From IMG/VR virus record IMGVR_UViG_3300025655_000077, positions 1 through 42,503 of that record: a stretch of 42,503 nt of DNA; one strand, given 5' to 3'. Numbering within the stretch: position 1 is the first letter of the stretch; every line of letters begins with the position of its first letter. The notes beneath the pieces were generated by a model, which made no database searches, was not told where the DNA came from, and was given only the letters and a program-made list of their open reading frames with translations. The DNA is from a virus. The position numbers were made by a program, and so were the translations under genes. This document shows, piece by piece, positions 1-5,903 of this stretch.

Positions 1-125
1 TGACCGACGAGAAAAATGTATACGCCTATGTGTACATGTACGAAAAACGGGCTGACCGATATACCGTCAAGAATATGCTTGACAGTATGATCAATTCCGA
101 CTATTATATGCAGGTAAATCAGTAA
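1..125 (+). CDS. C-terminal end of an unidentified protein (5' truncated by window edge)
   Basis: The frame that begins at base 3 is open from the left edge to a TAA at 123-125 and gives a 40-residue tail rich in Tyr, Asp and Met, ending in QVNQ. No start codon or stop lies upstream inside the window, so this is the end of a gene that starts outside. The fragment is too short to assign a function. It is in the same direction as the gene 21 bases downstream. A strong sigma70-like promoter (79-107) is embedded in it. Confidence 0.6.
   Translation, partial: TDEKNVYAYVYMYEKRADRYTVKNMLDSMINSDYYMQVNQ
79..107 (+). promoter_or_regulatory. sigma70-type promoter, TTGACA-17-TATTAT
   Basis: A perfect -35 TTGACA (79-84) is followed at 17 bases by TATTAT (102-107). 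It lies 40 bases upstream of the winged-helix gene at 147 and overlaps the end of the preceding gene. The same two hexamers with the same spacing recur in front of gp32. It probably makes an early or middle transcript read by host RNA polymerase. Confidence 0.65.
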
Positions 126-146
126 CAAACACAGGAAAACACACAT

Positions 147-662
147 ATGTCTAAGACTGCTGCTCAATTTGTCGCTTTAGAATTCCTTAAGTCTAAGGGT
201 TCCGCTACTCCCGCAGAAATCAACGCACATGTTGGCAAGGGCAACTATGCTGCCAAGTATGTCTGTTATCTCAAGCTTTACGGCTATGAGATTGAGACTG
301 TAAAGGACGGTCGTACCGTTACCGAGTACAAGTTTATCTCCGATGGTGACTCTGCTACTCGGAACTTCAAGTGGGTACCTCCTGCTGAACGCGGCAAAGT
401 CAAGACGCCCAAGGTCAAGGCTGTCAAGCAGCCGAAGGCTAAGGCTGCAAAGCCTGTCAAGGTGCGTCAGTCCAAGCAGACTGTGGCGCCTGTCAAGAAG
501 GCTGCGCGGAATGCGCTCAAGGATCATGCTGACGCTGAGGCTGACCGCTTGCTGGCTGAGATTGGCATGAAGAACGCTGGTGAGTACGCTGGTGGTACCT
601 ACTCTGTTGATCCCGACTGGGACAGCATGGATGGTATTGATGTTGCAAACTTCCTCAAGTAA
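147..662 (+). CDS. winged-helix-like protein with basic, histone-H1-like tail
   Basis: This is a 171-residue protein. Residues 1-65 look like a small winged-helix fold: a helix of the type QFVALEFLKSKG, then TPAEINAHVG, then a two-strand wing around VKDGRTVTEYKF. Residues about 80-125 are a low-complexity Lys/Ala/Pro/Val tail (KAVKQPKAKAAKPVKV), like the basic tails of histone H1 and bacterial H1-like proteins. The C-terminus is acidic. This suggests DNA binding, for host-nucleoid takeover or phage DNA compaction; that is inference. Codon use is unusually GC-ending (AAG, GTC, CGC) compared with the structural genes, which fits high expression. A purine-rich aggaaaa precedes the ATG, and a strong promoter lies just upstream. 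Confidence 0.75.
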   Translation: MSKTAAQFVALEFLKSKGSATPAEINAHVGKGNYAAKYVCYLKLYGYEIETVKDGRTVTEYKFISDGDSATRNFKWVPPAERGKVKTPKVKAVKQPKAKAAKPVKVRQSKQTVAPVKKAARNALKDHADAEADRLLAEIGMKNAGEYAGGTYSVDPDWDSMDGIDVANFLK

Positions 663-672
663 GGAGATATGA

Positions 673-888
673 ATGAATAAGCGATGGTTACTTGCGGGGC
701 TCGCGGCCCTGCCGTTTATCGGTGCTGCTCAAGCTGCACCCACTCGCAACTCTGCTACTTGGCGAGTACCGCCTGGTATTCGGAAGATCCGTGTTCGCTC
801 ATGGAATCCAAACGGTAAGGCCAATCTTGATCGGACACTGAACGTCAAGCCTGGTGAGTTTTTTCGTATTGATGCAATTGAGGACTAA
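673..888 (+). CDS. small exported protein with Sec signal peptide
   Basis: The protein has 71 residues. Residues 1-21 form a classic signal peptide: KR after Met, a hydrophobic core (WLLAGLAALPFIGA) and an AQA-A cleavage site. The mature part is about 50 residues, basic, and carries RVPPGIRKIRVRSWNP and a short beta-like C-terminus. The start is supported by AAGGAG (660-665) eight bases upstream. It follows the previous gene by 10 bases and is two bases ahead of a small membrane protein. I do not recognise a family. A periplasmic role such as envelope modification or superinfection exclusion is possible but unproven. Confidence 0.7.
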   Translation: MNKRWLLAGLAALPFIGAAQAAPTRNSATWRVPPGIRKIRVRSWNPNGKANLDRTLNVKPGEFFRIDAIED

Positions 889-890
889 TC

Positions 891-1067
891 ATGAATGCAT
901 TTCCTTGGGCATTAGGAACATTTGCTATTATCGGTCTTGTGGTGGCAATGATTATCACTGGGTTCGGTTGGGGCAAAGAAAGCTTGCGTGGACAATACCA
1001 TCAGTGTATAATGTTAGAAGCGCCACAGCAAAACTGCATTGACAAGTTTTTAGGAAAACGCAAGTGA
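891..1067 (+). CDS. small single-span membrane protein (58 residues)
   Basis: The ATG at 891 opens a 58-codon frame ending in TGA at 1065-1067. The stop overlaps the GTG start of the next gene as GTGA. Residues 5-27 are a clear transmembrane helix (ALGTFAIIGLVVAMIITGFG). The C-terminal half is short and basic with two Cys residues. It directly follows the signal-peptide protein and could be its membrane partner; a spanin-like pair was considered, but there is no lipobox or periplasmic coiled coil. No family is recognised. Confidence 0.65.
   Translation: MNAFPWALGTFAIIGLVVAMIITGFGWGKESLRGQYHQCIMLEAPQQNCIDKFLGKRK
984..1012 (+). promoter_or_regulatory. possible sigma70-type promoter, TTGCGT-17-TATAAT
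   Basis: A perfect -10 TATAAT (1007-1012) lies 17 bases after TTGCGT (984-989). It is inside the small membrane-protein gene and about 50 bases upstream of the gene starting at 1064. The -35 element matches only three of six consensus bases, so this is a weak call. Confidence 0.3.
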
Positions 1068-1633
1068 ACATTTTCGCAATCGACTCTGATCCGTATCAAG
1101 CAGCCGAATGGATGGTAGACAAGCATGTGGTCAAGATGATCCTTGAGTCCTCACAGCTTCTCTGTACCGCCCATCGGCTGCTTGATGGCGTTCAGTATGT
1201 TGACAAGACTAAGACAGGCCGTAATGTCAAGCGGTGGCGTCTTGCCGATCCGCAAGATGACATGATATTATATTCTGCAACACATATCAATCATCCGTCA
1301 GCCGTGTGGTGCCGCGAAACAAGCGGTAACTACGAATGGCTGTATCGGCATTTCCAAGCCTTGTGCTTAGAATACACCCATCGGTATGGCAAGTACCACA
1401 AGTGTCAAGGCATGTTGTGGGATCATCTTAGCATGACGCCGCGCAACATCAAGCAAGCTCCGTTGCAGCCATTTGCTGTTGCGATGGACAAGCAATATAT
1501 AGTATCAACAGATCCGATTGTGAACTATCGGAACTACTACAAGATTGGCAAAGCGAGGATGCACAAATGGACGAAACGCGAAGCACCGCCTTGGCTCCAA
1601 GAGCCGTCAGACCTCTTCACAGTGAATATGTGA
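1064..1633 (+). CDS. conserved phage protein of unknown function (DKHVVKM motif)
   Basis: The 189-residue protein starts at GTG, overlapping the upstream stop as GTGA. Its N-terminus has a distinctive block: short strand MNIFAIDSDP, then AAEWMVDKHVVKMILESSQLL and TAHRLLDG. Later blocks are HPSAVWCRETSGNYEWL and, near the C-terminus, NYRNYY followed by KWTK. I recall this pattern from uncharacterised proteins of large myophages. The repeated His, Asp and Lys positions suggest an enzyme or metal site, but I cannot name a reaction. The C-terminal codons overlap the next reading frame. Confidence 0.7.
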   Translation: MNIFAIDSDPYQAAEWMVDKHVVKMILESSQLLCTAHRLLDGVQYVDKTKTGRNVKRWRLADPQDDMILYSATHINHPSAVWCRETSGNYEWLYRHFQALCLEYTHRYGKYHKCQGMLWDHLSMTPRNIKQAPLQPFAVAMDKQYIVSTDPIVNYRNYYKIGKARMHKWTKREAPPWLQEPSDLFTVNM

Positions 1634-1785
1634 CGATTGGATATATTCTCAGGTATGAGAAGTCTGTATACGATATGACACCGTTGGAATTTCAAACTGC
1701 ATGTATGGTACACTCTAATGGTTTTATGAATCCAAATAGAGCATTAGAAATCTATCATGCGCTAATGGAAGAGGCTGGGCTATGA
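1567..1785 (+). CDS. small hypothetical protein, start uncertain
   Basis: The frame gives 72 residues if read from the ATG at 1567, which has a GAGG element nine bases upstream but overlaps the previous gene by 67 bases. A GTG at 1630, overlapping the upstream stop, would give a 51-residue protein and fits the tight packing seen elsewhere. The conserved-looking part is the C-terminus: MTPLEFQTACMVHSNGFMNP, then ALEIYHALMEEAGL, a likely helical domain. The stop overlaps the next start (ATGA). Function is unknown. Confidence 0.5.
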   Translation: MDETRSTALAPRAVRPLHSEYVTIGYILRYEKSVYDMTPLEFQTACMVHSNGFMNPNRALEIYHALMEEAGL

Positions 1786-2120
1786 ACCACGATGAACTGC
1801 AAGACCTAATCAAGCGTTTGCGTCTGGAAGATCCTAACGAAAGACAGTATGTTCGTGAAGCGCGAATAATTCTTTCAAAACTTTTGAATGATGCCGCTGA
1901 TGAACTTGAAGCACAACTGGATCTGTTAGCCAAGCAGCAGAAGATCATTCGGCGCATCTATGCAGAACAACTGCCTGATACATGGTTCGTGTGTGGTGAA
2001 CACGGCGAGAAGGATCAGAACAATCTGCCGCGATATATAGAAGTGTGCCCTGCATATGGTGTTGATTGGTCGCAACTGTATGAGCGAACTGATAGGACTA
2101 TTGGTGGAATGGGCAGCTAG
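1782..2120 (+). CDS. hypothetical protein with N-terminal coiled-coil helices
   Basis: This 112-residue protein begins at an ATG overlapping the previous stop. Residues 1-62 are strongly helical and charged (ELQDLIKRLRLED, then AADELEAQLDLLAKQQKIIRRIY). The C-terminal part is Trp/Tyr/Cys-rich with WFVCGEHGEK and ends near GGMGS. No recognised family. Position and direction place it at the end of the left-edge group of small genes. Confidence 0.6.
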   Translation: MNHDELQDLIKRLRLEDPNERQYVREARIILSKLLNDAADELEAQLDLLAKQQKIIRRIYAEQLPDTWFVCGEHGEKDQNNLPRYIEVCPAYGVDWSQLYERTDRTIGGMGS

Positions 2121-2127
2121 AAAGGAT

Positions 2128-2135
2128 ACTAAATA
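2128..2135 (+). promoter_or_regulatory. possible T4-type late promoter box (ACTAAATA)
   Basis: ACTAAATA resembles the T4 late -10 box TATAAATA with two differences. Exactly five bases separate it from the ATG at 2141. T4 late transcripts start on about the sixth base after this box, so the mRNA would begin at the start codon. It lies just after the stop of the upstream gene. Confidence 0.35.
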
Positions 2136-2140
2136 AGAGT

Positions 2141-2395
2141 ATGATATATTCATTCATTGACACAGAAACCGAAGAAGAATTTGAACTTGAGATGACATAT
2201 GATCAACTCAAAGCATTCTTGGAAGCAAATCCGCGCTTCAATCAGACATTCAAAATGAATCTTGGTGATCCCATTCGAATGGGAGTGACAAAGCCTCCTT
2301 CTGACTTCTCAAAATATGTTCTTGGTAAAGTGAAAGAAACAAATCCATTAGGTGGCGCAGTAGAAAGAAGATACACAATACCCAAAGAAGTATGA
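2141..2395 (+). CDS. small conserved phage protein (PPSDFSKYVLGKVKE motif)
   Basis: The protein has 84 residues. It begins with a beta hairpin (YSFIDTETEEEFELEMTYDQL), then a helix and a C-terminal block GVTKPPSDFSKYVLGKVKE. I recall this layout from small T4-like phage proteins that resemble the FmdB zinc-ribbon family but lack the Cys pairs; none are present here. Function is unknown. There is no good Shine-Dalgarno sequence. A late-type box sits five bases upstream of the ATG. The stop overlaps an ATG at 2392. Confidence 0.65.
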   Translation: MIYSFIDTETEEEFELEMTYDQLKAFLEANPRFNQTFKMNLGDPIRMGVTKPPSDFSKYVLGKVKETNPLGGAVERRYTIPKEV

Positions 2396-2423
2396 GTATC
2401 AAACACAAAAGAAAAAGATTTTC

Positions 2424-2466
2424 AAAAGGAGATGGTCACGCAGGTGATTCGTCTCCTTTTGCTTTT
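2424..2466 (+). terminator. stem-loop with T-rich 3' flank upstream of phoH
   Basis: AAAAGGAGA (2424-2432) pairs perfectly with TCTCCTTTT (2452-2460). The intervening bases can also pair (GGTCAC with GTGATT). The 3' arm runs into CTTTTGCTTTT, so this resembles an intrinsic terminator. It ends just before the Shine-Dalgarno sequence of phoH. Either it ends or attenuates transcription from the left-hand genes, or it is a processing/stability hairpin for phoH mRNA. Confidence 0.5.
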
Positions 2467-2478
2467 ACAGGAGCCAAA

Positions 2479-3189
2479 ATGTCTAAGAAACCAAAGAACA
2501 AGACTAGACAACCAGAAGCACAAAAGCAGGCTGCTCATTTTGAGTTAAGACACATCAAGCCGCTTACACCAAATCAGGAGAAAGCATTCAATGCATATCG
2601 ACAAGGTTATCATCTCATGCTCCACGGTTTTGCTGGAACAGGCAAAACATTTTGTGCCCTCTATCTTGCTCTAAATGAAATCTTGACAGGCAACTCAATA
2701 TACAATAAAATAATCATTGTTCGCTCAGTTGTACCTTCCAGAGACATGGGATTTCTTCCTGGCTCTATGAAAGAGAAAGCTGCTGTGTACGAAGAACCAT
2801 ACCGCGAGATTTGTGATAGTCTATTTGGGCGTGGTGATGGATACGATATACTGAAGATGAAAGGTATTGTTCAGTTTACGACAACATCATTCTTGCGTGG
2901 TATCACATTCAATAACGCAATCGTGATCCTTGATGAAAGTCAAAACCTTTCATTTCAAGAAGCTGACACTGTGATGACTCGTATGGGCGATGAGAGCCGC
3001 ATCATTGTATGTGGTGATTTCAGACAAACTGACTTGTTGAAGAGATATGAACAAGAAGGTATCACACAGTTGATGGCCATTACTAAAAGAATAAATACTT
3101 TTGAACATGTGGATTTTCAGAAAGAAGATATCGTTCGTTCTGGTCTGGTCAAATCATACATCATCCAAAAGGACGCAATGGGGCTATGA
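2479..3189 (+). CDS. phoH: PhoH-family P-loop ATPase
   Basis: The protein has a Walker A motif GFAGTGKT at residues 50-57, a Walker B-type VILDESQNLS near residue 152, and the following GDESRIIVCGDFRQTDL segment typical of PhoH/superfamily-1-like ATPases. PhoH proteins are common in T4-like phages; their role is unclear (phosphate stress, RNA metabolism). I start it at ATG 2479, which has AGGAG six bases before it. An in-frame ATG at 2392 would add 29 residues encoded by the hairpin at 2424-2460, so I reject it. The last 60 codons are duplicated 489 bases downstream. The stop overlaps the next start (ATGA). Confidence 0.88.
   Translation: MSKKPKNKTRQPEAQKQAAHFELRHIKPLTPNQEKAFNAYRQGYHLMLHGFAGTGKTFCALYLALNEILTGNSIYNKIIIVRSVVPSRDMGFLPGSMKEKAAVYEEPYREICDSLFGRGDGYDILKMKGIVQFTTTSFLRGITFNNAIVILDESQNLSFQEADTVMTRMGDESRIIVCGDFRQTDLLKRYEQEGITQLMAITKRINTFEHVDFQKEDIVRSGLVKSYIIQKDAMGL
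2683..2711 (+). promoter_or_regulatory. possible internal promoter, TTGACA-17-TAAAAT
   Basis: TTGACA (2683-2688) and TAAAAT (2706-2711) are spaced by 17 bases inside phoH. The spacing matches the other strong promoters of the window. It would add transcription of the cargo genes downstream. Because it lies in coding sequence, it could be chance. Confidence 0.28.
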
Positions 3190-3193
3190 AGAC
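3014..3193 (+). repeat. 180-bp direct repeat, copy 1 (phoH 3' end)
   Basis: This segment aligns without gaps to 3503-3682 at a constant offset of 489 bases. The first two thirds differ at many positions, while the last 61 bases (3133-3193 versus 3622-3682) are identical. The identical part runs over the phoH stop and into the first codons (ATGAAGAC) of the following gene. It includes the box AATAAATA (3090-3097). Confidence 0.9.
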
Positions 3194-3443
3194 ATTCAAA
3201 CAATATTTGACTGAGGCCAATATTACAAACAAAGAAGTGGCTGATATGGCAAATGCTAATGATGCAGCTCTCATCAAGATCATTGAGATGAAACCCGATA
3301 ACTGGAGTAACTTCCGGCTGCTCTACTGGCTGACGCGACCGCACGCCGAGTTTGAAGATACCCCGGCTGACGCACTTAGGAGCGATCATGATGCTGTCAT
3401 TGCTGCATTTGAGCGCGCCATCCAGCCGGTGAAACATGGTTGA
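3186..3443 (+). CDS. predicted internal head protein with capsid-targeting sequence (cargo 1)
   Basis: The 85-residue protein begins MKTFKQYLTE-A, closely matching the T4 internal protein targeting sequence MKTYQEFIAE-A. It has the L-x-E cleavage motif of the prohead protease gp21 at residues 8-10. T4 proteins with this leader are packed into the head, trimmed and ejected with the DNA. The mature part (NITNKEVADMANANDAAL, then NWSNFRLLYWLTRPHAEFED) is not recognised. It is more GC-rich in its middle than its flanks. It sits between intact phoH and a duplicated phoH tail, which suggests recent insertion. The ATG overlaps the phoH stop. Confidence 0.7.
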   Translation: MKTFKQYLTEANITNKEVADMANANDAALIKIIEMKPDNWSNFRLLYWLTRPHAEFEDTPADALRSDHDAVIAAFERAIQPVKHG

Positions 3444-3678
3444 TGAAGTTCACACTGACAATTCCATCTCCGCAGGCAATGAAGATCGACAAAGAAACCT
3501 ATGTGATTTCAGACAGACGGATTTGATAAAGCCCCATGAGCGTGAAGGTATTACTCAGCTTATGGCAATTACCAAACGAATAAATACTTTTCATCATATA
3601 GATTTCCAGAAAGAGGACATTGTTCGTTCTGGTCTGGTCAAATCATACATCATCCAAAAGGACGCAATGGGGCTATGA
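3436..3678 (+). pseudogene. duplicated C-terminal fragment of phoH
   Basis: The frame encodes 80 residues. About 23 are unrelated (MVDEVHTDNSISAGNE and following). The remaining 58 match the PhoH C-terminus from DFRQTDL to the final DAMGL with few changes (LLKRYEQEG against LIKPHEREG; EHV against HHI). The ATPase core with both Walker motifs is absent, so it cannot be an active PhoH. It is either a decayed remnant of a second phoH copy or a homologous tail brought in with the upstream cargo gene. It remains open, with its stop overlapping the next ATG exactly as in phoH. Confidence 0.75.
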
Positions 3679-3682
3679 AGAC
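3503..3682 (+). repeat. 180-bp direct repeat, copy 2
   Basis: This is the second copy of the phoH 3' end (see 3014-3193), in the same reading frame. It carries AATAAATA at 3579-3586, the same late-type box as copy 1, about 90 bases before the next targeting-sequence gene. The final 61 bases are identical to copy 1. Confidence 0.9.
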
Positions 3683-4088
3683 GTTTAGACAGTGGTTGCA
3701 ACAATTGCAAGAGAGTGTGAGAGGTCCAACTATAAGGACAATTTCACACTCTCATGCTCACAATTTCACAAGAAACGCACCATCAAAACAAACGAGATTT
3801 GTTATAGACAATAATGATAAACTTCATATTGGAGATGCGTATAATTTCATTCATGCCCAAATAGCCACACGCGATATGGCCGTTGGAAATGATAAATGGG
3901 TAAAAGATGTAAAGTATGTTGGATACATTTCACATCCAGACAAATCTTACTCCATCGCAAAAGCAGGATCTGTAAGAGGCAGCGGATATAAAAAAGCAGA
4001 CAAACTTGAAGGTCGTGCTAAAGATTTAGAAGATCACTTGAACAGTCATAATTATGAAAGAGGTAAAGATGGAGATTGGGACCGATGA
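3675..4088 (+). CDS. predicted internal head protein with capsid-targeting sequence (cargo 2)
   Basis: The protein has 137 residues and begins MKTFRQWLQQLQE-S. This is a T4-like capsid-targeting leader with an L-x-E protease site at residues 11-13, three residues later than in the T4 type. The mature part is basic and His-rich (HSHAHNFTRNAPSKQTRF, later SVRGSGYKKADKLEGRAKDLEDHL), consistent with a packaged DNA-associated protein. Function is unknown. A perfect 10-bp inverted repeat begins at the codons for the predicted cleavage site. The start overlaps the stop of the duplicated phoH tail, and its own stop overlaps the next start. Confidence 0.7.
   Translation: MKTFRQWLQQLQESVRGPTIRTISHSHAHNFTRNAPSKQTRFVIDNNDKLHIGDAYNFIHAQIATRDMAVGNDKWVKDVKYVGYISHPDKSYSIAKAGSVRGSGYKKADKLEGRAKDLEDHLNSHNYERGKDGDWDR
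3711..3753 (+). repeat. inverted repeat at the leader/cargo junction
   Basis: GAGAGTGTGA (3711-3720) and TCACACTCTC (3744-3753) are perfect inverted copies. GTCC and GGAC inside the loop can also pair. The left arm covers the predicted protease cleavage codons of the gene at 3675. A second palindromic pair, TTGCAA-CAA-TTGCAA, lies directly before it (3697-3711). They may be a recombination junction or an mRNA structure. Confidence 0.6.
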
Positions 4089-4915
4089 TAACATTTTTAG
4101 AGTTTATAATAGAATCAGAATTTAGAAGTAAGCTGATACCAGCAATAAGAAACATCGGTGTGCCTGTTGATGACAAAAAGCATATTCTAAAAGGCAAAAG
4201 AGGCTGGACACATCAAGAAACCGCTGAACATCATGGTATAGGACCAGACAATAGAATCAAAGGTGAGTTGGGATATTGGCATACAGGTAAACACAAGTTC
4301 TATCCTAAACACAATTCAGATTTTGATGGTGAAGAAGGCTTGAATATTGACAGCACAGAACTTGATCCAAGAGCAGGCTCTGTCGCTCTGATGCGTAGAC
4401 TTGAAGAAGGCAATCCTCTTTCTCAGGATTTAAAGCATAGAAGAAAGGGTATTCATAAGATCATCATTTCTGCTGCTAGAAAAAATCTGCCTGACAAAAA
4501 GAATAAAAAGAGAATGAAAACTCTTTACAAGCGTCTCAAAGCATCTGGTGCTGTTTTCAAAAAGACAAAGGGTGTATGGCAAAACGCTGCTGGCGAGATT
4601 GAAAATGAAAAGTCTGTAATGGCTCATCTACCAAACGATCCTACCGGTGAGAAGATTGTATCTCTGGGTCATAAACTAAGAAGAAAGTATAATCAAGATA
4701 CCTTTATTCATAGAACACCAGAGGGTAAAGGTATTGCTCATAATAGAGATGGTTCAGCAGATGTTTATGGAAACAGAACAGCATCTAATGTAGATAATCC
4801 GTATGGCGAAACAAGATTCAAACCTACAAAACCAGCAGATAAGCAACCAAAAATAACTTTTACAGATGAGCCAGAACCTAAATCAAGAAGAGGCAGTTTC
4901 AAAAAGCTGAAGTGA
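4085..4915 (+). CDS. predicted internal head protein with capsid-targeting sequence (cargo 3)
   Basis: The protein has 276 residues and starts MITFLEFIIE-S, the same length and pattern as the T4 targeting leader, with I-x-E at residues 8-10. I start it at the ATG overlapping the upstream stop; GGAG lies 10 bases ahead. The mature protein is very basic, with many Lys, Arg and His (KGKRGWTHQETAEHHGIG, KHRRKGIHKIIISAARKNL, KKNKKRMKTLYKRLK) and a disordered C-terminus ending RRGSFKKLK. Such composition fits a DNA-bound packaged protein. The segment LDPRAGSVALMRRLEEGN could be a small folded domain. No family is recognised. Confidence 0.68.
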   Translation: MITFLEFIIESEFRSKLIPAIRNIGVPVDDKKHILKGKRGWTHQETAEHHGIGPDNRIKGELGYWHTGKHKFYPKHNSDFDGEEGLNIDSTELDPRAGSVALMRRLEEGNPLSQDLKHRRKGIHKIIISAARKNLPDKKNKKRMKTLYKRLKASGAVFKKTKGVWQNAAGEIENEKSVMAHLPNDPTGEKIVSLGHKLRRKYNQDTFIHRTPEGKGIAHNRDGSADVYGNRTASNVDNPYGETRFKPTKPADKQPKITFTDEPEPKSRRGSFKKLK

Positions 4916-4918
4916 TAT

Positions 4919-5074
4919 ATGGATGATGAGTATAAGAAAAAAAGAGACGCTTGGATAAAAGAGCAGTATTTGAATGAGCCGATAAAACCAAGCGGCATGG
5001 GTGGAAACTGGTCTTATAGATTGAGAAAAGAACGAGAGTATGATAAACTCATGGAGCAAAAATGCCAAGATTAG
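4919..5074 (+). CDS. small basic hypothetical protein (51 residues)
   Basis: ATG at 4919 opens a 51-codon frame to TAG at 5072-5074. It begins MDDEYKKKRDAWIKEQYL, continues KPSGMGGNWSYRLRKEREY and ends QKCQD. It fills the otherwise empty gap between cargo 3 and the nucleotidyltransferase and overlaps the latter by 13 bases. The composition is helical and charged. It carries no targeting sequence. Function is unknown. Confidence 0.55.
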   Translation: MDDEYKKKRDAWIKEQYLNEPIKPSGMGGNWSYRLRKEREYDKLMEQKCQD

Positions 5075-5493
5075 TTCTCATTACAGGTGGATTTGATCCT
5101 GTTCACTCGGGTCACATAGAATATATCAATGCGGCCAAGGAACTCGGAGATTATCTGTTTGTTGGGCTAAACTCTGATGATTGGCTTACTCACAAGAAGG
5201 GTAAGCCTTTCATGCCTTGGACTGAACGTCATATGATACTATCAAACTTAAGAAGCGTAGACGATGTATTTGCTTTCGATGACTCTGATAACACTGCTAT
5301 TGACGCTATCCGTCGTATTCGTGAAGAGAACCCAGACCAAACAATTATCTTTGCAAACGGTGGAGATAGAACGAAAGAGAACATCCCAGAGATGGAATGC
5401 GGAATAGATGATGTTGAGTTTGTGTTTGGTATTGGTGGGCAAGACAAGAAGAATAGTTCTAGCTGGATACTAAAGAAATGGAACGAGACATGA
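5062..5493 (+). CDS. cytidylyltransferase-like nucleotidyltransferase
   Basis: The protein has 143 residues with the HxGH-type signature GGFDPVHSGH at residues 9-18, followed by IEYINAAKELGDYLFVGLNSDDW. This is the classic opening of the RfaE-C/TagD group that transfers CMP or AMP onto a sugar or alcohol phosphate. The C-terminal SSSWILKKW corresponds to the second, Ser-rich nucleotide-binding motif. The substrate is not deducible; activated glycerol or heptose for envelope or DNA modification are options. It is embedded among cargo genes, and its stop overlaps the next ATG. Confidence 0.85.
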   Translation: MPRLVLITGGFDPVHSGHIEYINAAKELGDYLFVGLNSDDWLTHKKGKPFMPWTERHMILSNLRSVDDVFAFDDSDNTAIDAIRRIREENPDQTIIFANGGDRTKENIPEMECGIDDVEFVFGIGGQDKKNSSSWILKKWNET

Positions 5494-5903
5494 AGACATT
5501 CAAACAATACTTGGAAGAGAGAGAAGCATCAGGCTGGCTCAAACCAAACGGTTCTGCTATTTTCAACAGAAGCACATGGAGAGATAAAAAAGGCAAGCGA
5601 CAAAAGTTAACACACGGTGATACATACTCTGAACGCACAGGTGTAGAAATGAAAGATACCATAGGCGGTTTCTATCATGACTATGCAAAGCATGTTGATG
5701 GTGCTTTGAAAAAAGGATGGACAAGATTTCACATTGAACACGATCCTGAGAGTAATACATTTCATGGTGTAGTTCAAGGGCAACAAAGGTTCAGAAACAA
5801 GCCGCGGCATCAACAAGCTATTGAGCGCATCAAAAAAGTCATATCAGGAAAAAGTGCAGCATATAAAAAACATAAAGATGAAATAGAAAGATTTAGAGAG
5901 TGA
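5490..5903 (+). CDS. predicted internal head protein with capsid-targeting sequence (cargo 4)
   Basis: The protein has 137 residues and begins MKTFKQYLEE, a T4-like targeting leader with L-x-E at residues 8-10. Its first 20 bases of coding sequence are identical to those of cargo 1, although the downstream parts are unrelated. I start at the ATG that overlaps the previous stop rather than 12 bases upstream. The mature part is basic: GWLKPNGSAIFNRSTWRDKK, HGDTYSERTG, a Phe/His-rich middle and a Lys-rich helical end (RIKKVISGKSAAYKKHKDE). Function is unknown. Confidence 0.68.
   Translation: MKTFKQYLEEREASGWLKPNGSAIFNRSTWRDKKGKRQKLTHGDTYSERTGVEMKDTIGGFYHDYAKHVDGALKKGWTRFHIEHDPESNTFHGVVQGQQRFRNKPRHQQAIERIKKVISGKSAAYKKHKDEIERFRE

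Noticed and set aside
673-1067. Spanin (Rz/Rz1-type) lysis pair
   Set aside because: Neither protein has a lipobox or a long periplasmic coiled coil.
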